Shown here: positions 45,101 through 54,100 of the stretch, in pieces
How positions within the stretch are numbered: the first letter of the stretch is position 1
Layout: every line of letters starts with the position of its first letter
Program-made: the position numbers and the translations under genes
Source: Haliclona indistincta
Taxonomy: Eukaryota; Porifera; Demospongiae; Haplosclerida; Chalinidae
NCBI GenBank assembly: GCA_964017065.1
Contig: OZ024788.1
Coordinates: 12,356,845-12,420,844 of the forward strand
DNA length: 64,000 nucleotides
Direction of reading: 5' to 3'
The notes under the pieces: model-generated
The model's input: the letters and a program-made list of their open reading frames with translations, nothing else
Told to the model about the DNA's origin: nothing
Databases searched by the model: none

Positions 45101-48100
45101 AATAGCAGTAACTTCAGCCCCAGTATCTAATTTAAACTGGACTGTTTCCTTTCCAACTTGCACTGCAACCGTCCAGGTCTCTGGAGCAGAGGTCTCATCA
45201 GTCACGCCATCCAGGAAGCCACTATCACAGTCCGGCAAAACCGTACTCGAATCATCATTGGTTGTTACATGGGAAATGTTCTTGGTGCGACACTGATACT
45301 CGAAATGACCTCTTTTCCTACAGCGGTGACAAGTAGCATCTCGTGCTGGACACTCTGCTCGCCCGTGTGGTTCTCGTCCGCACCTCGTGCACCTGACGTC
45401 CGACTGATGAAGAGTTGGTTGAGGACGGCGGCGAAAATTTGATCGTCTGCTATCGCCCCGTCTGCTTCGCGTCCCCTGAAGTGCATCCACCTCAATAGGA
45501 TTTTCTCTGCTGTCGCCCGCAGATAGTATCTGAGTTTCCTGGACAGCTTCTGTCTGTAGAATCATCCTTTTAGCTTTGGTCAAGTCCAAATCTGCAGTCA
45601 ACTGTAGGCGCTTCGAGAGCTGAGCATCTCGAATATCGATAACCAGACGGTCGCGAATGTCTTGTTCTTTTTGTTCCCGGCTGGTGTAGCTGCATCTCCC
45701 CGCAAGAGTATACAGTGCTAAGATGTACTGCTCTGCCGACTCTCCTGGCTGCTGCTTTCGTGAATTGAATTGCGCCCGTTTGAAGATGATGTTCCTCCGT
45801 ACACCGAAGTACTCGTCGAAACTTGCAATGACAGAGTCGTACACGCCTCGATTCTCCTCGTCTATACCAGTGGTCTCCAGTACGTCTTGCGCCTCAGGGC
45901 CCATGGAGTACAACAAGGTACTGATTTGTCTTCCTTCACTTCGGTCAATAAGTCCTGAAGCCACTCTGAATTGCTCGAACCTCTGCTTCCACTTCGGCCA
46001 TTGTGCCGGCTGGAGAAAGTCGAACGTCTGCATAGGCTGTAGCTGCATACCCGACATCTGCTGCCACCATGTAGCGTTCGCGTTGACCTGCGCGAGTTCA
46101 CCAGGGTATGGGCCACAATACTCAATGTGAATTATGACACAGAGGGAGTAGAGAAGACAGGGGAAAGAATGATGTAAACAAGGGTGACTCAGTTTATATA
46201 CAACCATGACAAAACTACAAGCAACCAAATAATGACAAGACACATGAAATATGACAATGGCCCATGTATTCTTATTTTACAAGCAGAGCAGACATTATGT
46301 CTCCACAGTACCGTACGTCAGAACCATTAAATGTGTTGAGGCCTATGGCTACGGTATCAATATCAGTCTTTCTTGAGGCCTTCTGTGATGTGCCAATCAA
46401 CTATTAGTGCATGTATGTTATCATCTAGCTCAGCACACGGGTATGTGTTCATTAGAACTCTAGTCTTTGATATTGTACAAGTTTGGGCATTCTTCGAACA
46501 TTTCTATGAGCTTAGTGGTAGTTTCGACCGTCCAGATCGCCATTCTGCTGAACGCTGAGTACCAGTAGTCTCACCACGTGTAGAAAGTGCGAGTAAGTGG
46601 GGCGTGTTTAACACCGTATCCAAGGAAACAGGAGAGTTTCATAAGACAAGTCGTCTGAAAATAGGATCGTTTCTAGTTTGCTCAACATGTCGCACATGTT
46701 TCAGGCGACTAGTGAGGTTGTTACTAAAACCCGGGACGGGACGGGACTCAGGCGGGATGTCCCGTCCCGTCCCGCATACTAAAATGCGGGACGCATAAGG
46801 GTGGGAGGGCGTGACTCGTACCTTTTAGCACGTGCTTGCTCATAGAATTGGTGCCGTACGAGTGGAGAGGGCGTGACTCGTACCTTATAGCACGTTCTTG
46901 CTCATAGCCTGTACATCTCTTGCAGCAGTCCAGAAGAAATCGTATGCAAGATCAAGCAGTCAGCATCATTGGATAATGCACCACCAACTCTAACAAAAGA
47001 CCCGGAGGCTGAAGAGAACAATTATGGATGAACTGCGTGTACCTTCTCCTCCTATTGCCAGTGATTGAAATACAGTTGGCAATGATCTACCGTGATGCAG
47101 TTAAAGACAAAGACCTGGCTGTAACCTTTCCCATTCCCATTAGCACAGGCAAATAATAACATCAAGATGAGCATCACAAAGAAGTACTCCATACCTATAT
47201 TTTGTCCATGCTTGCTACCAGACTCTTATGATGAGGAGATGGTGGAATGCAGTAGATGCAAGGAATGGTACCATTTTAAATGTATTGGAAATCCTAAGAG
47301 GTTGTTACGAAAATGTTTCTGTTCTAACTGCAAGTAGCTAGACTATATTTTTCCCTTTTGTTGTGGCTCAGTTTATTTTGTCATCACACAAGTGTACAAC
47401 ATTTATTTCAGTGCATGTACCTTTACAAATAATACGCTATTGGGAAAATAACCCACAATAATTATTTTATTATAATAATAATTATTACCCGGAAATAACA
47501 TCCAGCAATGCAACATTAATTTCAGTATGCAGACATTACTGTACCTGTAAATAAATGCCTGCAACATAGAGGCCTTTCAAAACAGTGACTAGGTACTAGG
47601 CTAGACTATACAGTAATAATGAAAGCCGGGATTGTATTTTCGTCCCGCATTTTAGTATGCGGGACGGGACGGGACATCCCGCCTGAGTCCCGTCCCGTCC
47701 CGGGTTTTAGTAACCACCACTAGTGACTGCGCGAATTTGCATCATACACGGAGCAACTTTGTCGTGCGACTAGTCGCGCGACAAAAGTTGCTTCGTGTAT
47801 GGTGGCCTTTATATTGTGGATCAGTAGCAGATTTCTTTATCCCTACATCCTTTTGATTTTGTCAGAATTTTTTTATTTCTTGTTTGTGTCCTTTTTTGAG
47901 TTTCAAATTTGTGGTGCGGTTCGAAATCAGCAAGATAATGTGTTTACACCATTAGTTTGGTTTGCTGTTGATGATAATTTCTTTGTGTGAGAACTTGTAT
48001 GTCATTATTATTCCTAAATACTGAAACTAGCTCATGCATTCAACAGGAATGCACAGCATACGAGCCCCGCCCACTCTAGTTTAGAACATTCTGTACTACT

Positions 48101-51100
48101 ATCTGGCAAGCTGCAGAATCATACTACACGAGCTTACTCGGTGTCAAAAAGCAAACAAGCTGTCTATACATTAGTTGCATGCCCTCTCACCGCTTCACGC
48201 CTTGATAAGCCCTTGATCTTACTAACTGACAAAACTGTTTAATGGGTCTATACTTAAGCCCCGTTTACACGACACTTCTAACCCGGATTGAATCCGGATT
48301 GACCTGCGTGTAAACGCGAGGTTATCCGGATTCAATCCGGATTGCTCAACCCACATCTGGAGGTGGATTGAATCCGGATTAATCCGGATCGGGTCCACGT
48401 GTAAACAGTTGTACGCGATAAAGTGAGTTCAAACGCGCTGTTTCTAGTCTTGTCTGGGTGAATTGTAGTTACCATTGCACAGAAGAAGGACGGCGATACA
48501 TGTTTTTTTTCTCTACCTATAGTCTCCTGGCCAAGGCAAGTCTTGTAATAGCAAAAAACCGATTTCTAGAGGCTACCGTGTCGGCCGTGCAGTTGTTTTA
48601 CCAAAATTAAACTTGCTAGTTGACTATTCCGGTACTTATTGTTGCAACAAAGCAAGAGTGGAGTGTATAGCAAGGTTCTCCCTTCTGTTATGCATAAAAT
48701 AGCCCTTCTATTACATCAAAATCACCTGCGTTTTGGCTCGTGAGTAAATGGAACGTGATCCGGATTGTCGGGCTAATCCGGATTGAGTGTGCATGTGTAA
48801 ACGGGGCTTTAGAGAACAAGCCGGGAATGACCAAAAAAAGCTAGCAGCTCTCTAAGCACAATCGATCAGCACACCTGCCGCTCTTGTACAACTCCTGAGT
48901 CGCTGTCTACACAAGCAAAAATTACATGTAAACAGCGGGCCACTCCCCAGCAACAAGCTAGACAAGTATGCCTTGTTGATTTGCTAAGGCATTAGTCTAC
49001 CTATAGTAGGGAGGCACGTTATAGTGCCTCCCTATGTAGGGATGAACGAGAAAACAATATGGCGGCTACATCAGTGTTCAAATGCTGATATTTCGCCTAG
49101 TGATGAATTTTATACGTCCAAAGACACTTAGATCTGCTACCTGGCATTGCCCCATCTTACAGTAGCAAGGAGATTGCTCGAAATTGTTACTAAAGTGACG
49201 AACCTGGAAACGGTGAAAATCGAGTTTCATCATCTTCTTTTTCTGCTTTTTTTCTTCCACTCGCCTAGCACCTTTACGTAAGCAGTGCCGAGACCAAAAC
49301 ACCCACAAACAGTTGTGAAATTCTCCTGGCATGTGCCTTTTGAACTTAGTTTTTAGCGAAACGACATATAAATTTGATAAGTTCACGATCACGAACAGTT
49401 GTCAGCTAACTGTTTGACGCCCTATTGTGATTACGTAATACGCACGTGACAAATCACACGTAGTTGTATGGAGAGCGCATAATGGTGTCTGGAGTCTTCG
49501 AAGAACAGCTCACTGAGTAAGCTCGTGTAGTATCACCGTTCTGCTGCCTGCCAGATATTTCTAAACCAGAGTGGGGTCTCGTAAGTTGTGCAATCATGCA
49601 TCATGCATGAAAGCATGGGCTAGTTTCAGTATTTAGGAGCTACAAGTTAAAAAGCAATTATCAACAAAAGCAAACCAAATGAAAAGATTTCACAAAACCC
49701 TCGGCGTGTTGCACATTGTAGAGTTAGCTACTTAGTTATGGCTTACAGAAGGAGCCTTGCAGCTAAAGCCAACCTGCTTGCTATAGAAACTGTACTGCTA
49801 AACAGAAGACAGCAAAGTACTGACCACAGGGACAAGGTGTGTCAAGTGGGCGTGACCGTGAACACTGAGTACATTGTAGGTAGCCATTGCTCTGGCTTTG
49901 ATGGGCTTTTTATTGCGATGTCTACGCATCCCCAGAGCTGTCCTGAAGTTTAGATGGAATCTACAAGTACCTAGGTAGTTAACTATGGGCGCTTTTGTCG
50001 TCAGAGAGGTCCAAGATGGCTGTCAAGGTGAGCCAGCCATACATAACTCGAGAACGAAAGCACTTTAGCAAAATCCACGAGTCACATTGCAACCATTGTC
50101 GTGTTAAGCATGTTCATACCTCTACCGAGTTTCATGATGCTTCATACCTCTACCGAGTTTCAAGAAAGATGTTCTCTGCAGCTCGATGGACAGAACGAAT
50201 GAATGAACAGATTTCACAAAACCCTCGCCGTGTTGCACATTGTAGAGTTAGCTCCTTAGTTATAGTTTGCAGAAGGAGCTTTGCAGCTAAAGCCAACCTG
50301 TTTGCTATTGAAACTGCACTGCTAAACAGAAGACAGCAAAGTGCTGACCATAAGGACAACTGAGGTGTGTCAAGTGGGCGTGACCGTGAACACTGACTAT
50401 TGCTCTTTGGCTTTTTCTTGAGATGTCTACGCACCCCCAGAGCTGTCCTGCAGTTTAGATGGAATCTACAAGTACCTAGGTAGTCAACTATGGGCGCTTT
50501 TGTCGTCAGAGAAGTCAAAGACGGCCGTCAAAGTGAGCCAGCTATAACGAAAGCACTTTAGCAAAATCCACGAGTCACATTGCAAGCCATTGTCATGCTA
50601 AGCCTGTTCATACCTTGACCGAGTTTCAGAAGTGAGCGATGGTCTCTGCAGCTCATTGGACAGAATGAATGAACGAACGAAAGATCTTAAGCACTAGGAT
50701 AATAGGATCAGCTTAACAATTGGGACAATTACATAGCTTGACTGTACACAGCGTACAGTACAGAAGGACTGGCTTAGCCACGTTCCTAACTTCCTGCAAC
50801 GTATACAAGTAATAATGAACTTAATCAAACACAATCAAGACTTGAAAAACTCACCAAGAGAACTGGCTAAGTACAAGATATCTTAAGATACCACTAGAAT
50901 GAATGGATCAACTTGACTGGTTGACTGTATACACAGCGTACAGTACAGGAGGACTGGCTTAGCTGCGTTCCTAACTTCCTGCAAGTAATAATGAACTTAA
51001 TAGAACACAATCAAGACTTGAAAAACTCACCAAGAGAACTGGCTAAGTACAAGAGAACAAAGATTGAACAGGATACAACTTCCTTTAGCAAACATGTGCA

Positions 51101-54100
51101 GTAGCGTGCAAAAGCAATTGAACGCGCATGTGCAATAAAAGCGCACTAATACTGTAATTAGAGTTTTAGCGAGAACGTTTGCACGCTCACTGAAATGCCT
51201 GTGGCTATACACAGCTCTGTATGATCAGCTCCTACTCTGCATTAATGTATAACTGGTCTGTGGATCCAACTATGGCTAGTTTTGTTTTCAGAAAACTCCG
51301 TTAAGGTAAGCCAGTATAATAACTCGACAACAAAAGCATTTTAGCAAAATCCACGAGTCACATTGCAAGCTATTGTCAAGCTTGTCATGCTCATAACCTT
51401 ACCAGCGCGTAGAAATGATCACTTATCTCTGCAGCTCGATGGACAGAACGAATTATTTTGCTTTCAGAATTAGGAGCTTTGCAGCTAAAGCCAACCTGCT
51501 TGCTATTGAAACTGTAATGCTAACCAGAAGACAGCAAAGTGCTGACCACAAGGTGTGTCAAGTGGGCGTGACCGTGAACTCGAGTAGGTAGCCATTGCTC
51601 TTGGCATTGATAGGCTTTTTCTTGAGATGTCTACGCACCCCCAGAGCTGTCCTGAAGTTTAGATGGAATCTACAAGTACCTAGGTAGTCAATTATGGGCA
51701 CGTTTGTCGCCAGAGAGGTCCAAGATGGCTGTCAAGGTGAGCCAGCCATACATAACTCGAGAACGAAAGCACTTTAGCAAAATCCACGAGTCACATTGCA
51801 AGCCATTGTCGTGCTAAGCCTGTTCATACCTTTACCAAGTTTCAGAAGTGAGAGATGGTCTCTGCAGCTCTATGGACAGAACGAATGAACGAATGAACAG
51901 ATTTCACGAAACCCTCGGCGTGTTGCACATTGTAGAGTTAGCTCCTTAGTTTTGGTTTGCAGAAGGAGCTTTGCAGCTAAAGCCAACCTGCTTGATATTG
52001 AAACTGCACTGCTAACCAGAAGACAGCAAAGTGCTGACTATTGTGAATTCCTTGCCTGTATGTGCAAAAGTATTATAAAAAAGAGACAATTAAGGTGTGT
52101 CAAGTGGGCGTGACCGGGAACACTGAGTAGGTAGCCATTGCATTGCTCTTGGCTTTGATAGGCTTTTTCTTGAAATGTCTACGCACCCCCAGAGCTGTCC
52201 TGAAGTTTAGATGGAATCTACAAGTACCTAGGTAGTCAATTATGGGCACGTTTGTCGCCAGAGAGGTCCAAGATGGCTGTCAAGGTGAGCCAGCCATACA
52301 TAACTCGAGAACGAAAGCACTTTAGCAAAATCCACGAGTCACATTGCAAGCCATTGTCGTGCTAAGCCTGTTCATACCTTTACCAAGTTTCAGAAGTGAG
52401 AGATGGTCTCTGCAGCTCTATGGACAGAACGAATGAACGAATGAACAGATTTCACGAAACCCTCGGCGTGTTGCACATTGTAGAGTTAGCTCCTTAGTTT
52501 TGGTTTGCAGAAGGAGCTTTGCAGCTAAAGCCAACCTGCTTGATATTGAAACTGCACTGCTAACCAGAAGACAGCAAAGTGCTGACTATTGTGAATTCCT
52601 TGCCTGTATGTGCAAAAGTATTATAAAAAAGAGACAATTAAGGTGTGTCAAGTGGGCGTGACCGGGAACACTGAGTAGGTAGCCATTGCATTGCTCTTGG
52701 CTTTGATAGGCTTTTTCTTGAAATGTCTACGCACCCCCAGAGCTGTCCTGAAGTTTAGATGGAATCTACAAGTACCTAGGTAGTCAATTATGGGCACGTT
52801 TGTCGCCAGAGAGGTCCAAGATGGCTGTCAAGGTGAGCCAGCCATACATAACTCGAGAACGAAAGCACTTAAGCAAAATCCACGAGTCACATTGCAAGCC
52901 ATTGTCATGCTAAGCCTGTTCATGCCTTTACCGAGTTTCAGAAGTGAGCCATGGTCTCTGTAGTTCGATGGACCGAACGAATGAACGAATGAACAGACTT
53001 CACGAAACCCTCGGCGTGTTGCACATTGTAGAGTTAGCTCCTTAGTTATGGTTTGCAGAAGGAGCTTTGCAGCTAAAAGCAAACCTGCTTGCTATTGAAA
53101 TTGCACTGCTAACCAGAAGACAGCAAAGTGCTGACCTCGTGCTGACCACAAGGACAAGGTGTGTCAAGTGGGCGTGACCGTGAACATTGAGTAGGTAGCC
53201 ATTGCTCTTGGCTTTGATAGGCTTTTTCTTGAGATGTCTACGCACCCCCAGAGCTGTCCTGAAGTTTAGATGGAATCTACAAGTACCTAGGTAGTCAACT
53301 ATGGACGCTTTTATCGTCAGAGATGTCCAAGATGGCTGTCAAGGGTGAGCCAGCCATACATAACTCGAGAACGAAAGCACTTTAGCAAAATCCACGAGTC
53401 ACATTGCAAGCCATTGTCATGCTAAGCCTGTTCATGCCTTTACCGAGTTTCAGAAGTGAGCGATGGTCTCTGTAGCTCGATGGACAGAACGAATGAACGA
53501 ACGACAGAGCAAGTACCGTAACCCTCGCGCATGCGCCGAGGGTTAACGACAGAGCAAGTACCGTAACCCTCGCGCATGCGCCGAGGGTTAATGAGTGACA
53601 AACCAAGTACCGTAACCCTCGCGCATGCGCCGAGGGTTAATGAACGAACGAATGAACGACAGAGCAAGTACTGTAACCCTCGCGGCTCGCGCATGTGCCG
53701 AGGGTTAACTAATGGTGGAAACAGAGAGATACATTATCTTGCCTAATTTGAACTGCACCAAAAATTTGAAACTCACTGAAAAAGAAAATAGAGAAAATAA
53801 AAAGATTTCTAACGAAATCAGAAGGATGTAGGGATAAAGAAATCTGCTACTGGTTCACAATATAAACCAACACTATTTATGTATGCTAACTGCTGTTTCA
53901 ATACAACTATAAGCCAAAACGATTTGCCGACATGCCACTTTGAGGCAAATTTCATGCAGCACACTCTATTGGACCACTCACAAAACCTTGTTTGCTGTTC
54001 ATTTGCTACAGATTGTCACCACACACGTCGCCACTTTCATAGTTTTAACTTTGACAAGAAAGCATTCTAGAATAATTTGTAAGTATACATGGTATCCAAA

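Larger units (their letters stand above)
41989..46307 (-). mobile_element. Ty3/gypsy LTR retrotransposon 2 (decayed), TSD GTACC
   Basis: LTRs 41989-42225 and 46070-46307 are nearly identical and, on the minus strand, begin TGTGGAGAC and end CGCTACA. GTACC flanks both sides (41984-41988, 46308-46312). Gene order gag, protease, RT, RNase H, integrase. The LTR ends and primer site match Ty3 element 1, though the proteins have diverged. Lesions: TAA 44540-44542, TGA 44264-44266, TAA 43547-43549 and one frameshift near 43340. Confidence 0.95.
41372..46543 (-). pseudogene. MADF-domain protein gene, split by Ty3 element 2 (exons partly assigned)
   Basis: An ATG at 46543 opens MAIWTVETTTKLIEMFEE then CPNLYNIK, the first half of a MADF domain (stop or intron at ~46462). 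On the far side of the Ty3 insertion, 41587 to ~41662 reads KKNYHNRDLRSKSLGEIATA, the middle of such a domain, with donor GTACAT. The last exon 41532-41372 (acceptor TTTACAG) joins in frame and ends KWIYFKSLQFLDDLVTAR, a MADF-type C-terminus. A further open segment, 41752-41988, may be coding or intronic. MADF proteins bind DNA and are common both as host regulators and as Harbinger partners. Exact exon joins across the insertion are uncertain, and the insertion may simply lie in an intron. Confidence 0.5.

Noticed and set aside
46058..46243. N-terminal extension of Ty3-2 gag (hydrophobic, Met at 46243)
   Set aside because: This stretch is LTR and primer-site sequence that happens to be open; gag proper starts at 46057.
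46721..47713. hAT or Harbinger assignment for the GGGACGGG element
   Set aside because: No 8-bp or TWA duplication could be found at the ends, so no superfamily is claimed.
50150..53694. Several 60-120-codon frames in the tandem array
   Set aside because: They follow the repeat units, differ between near-identical copies and have no domain signature.
53382..53708. Regularly spaced palindromic repeats considered as a CRISPR array
   Set aside because: The 'spacers' are themselves copies of one another and the context is eukaryotic; it is a minisatellite.
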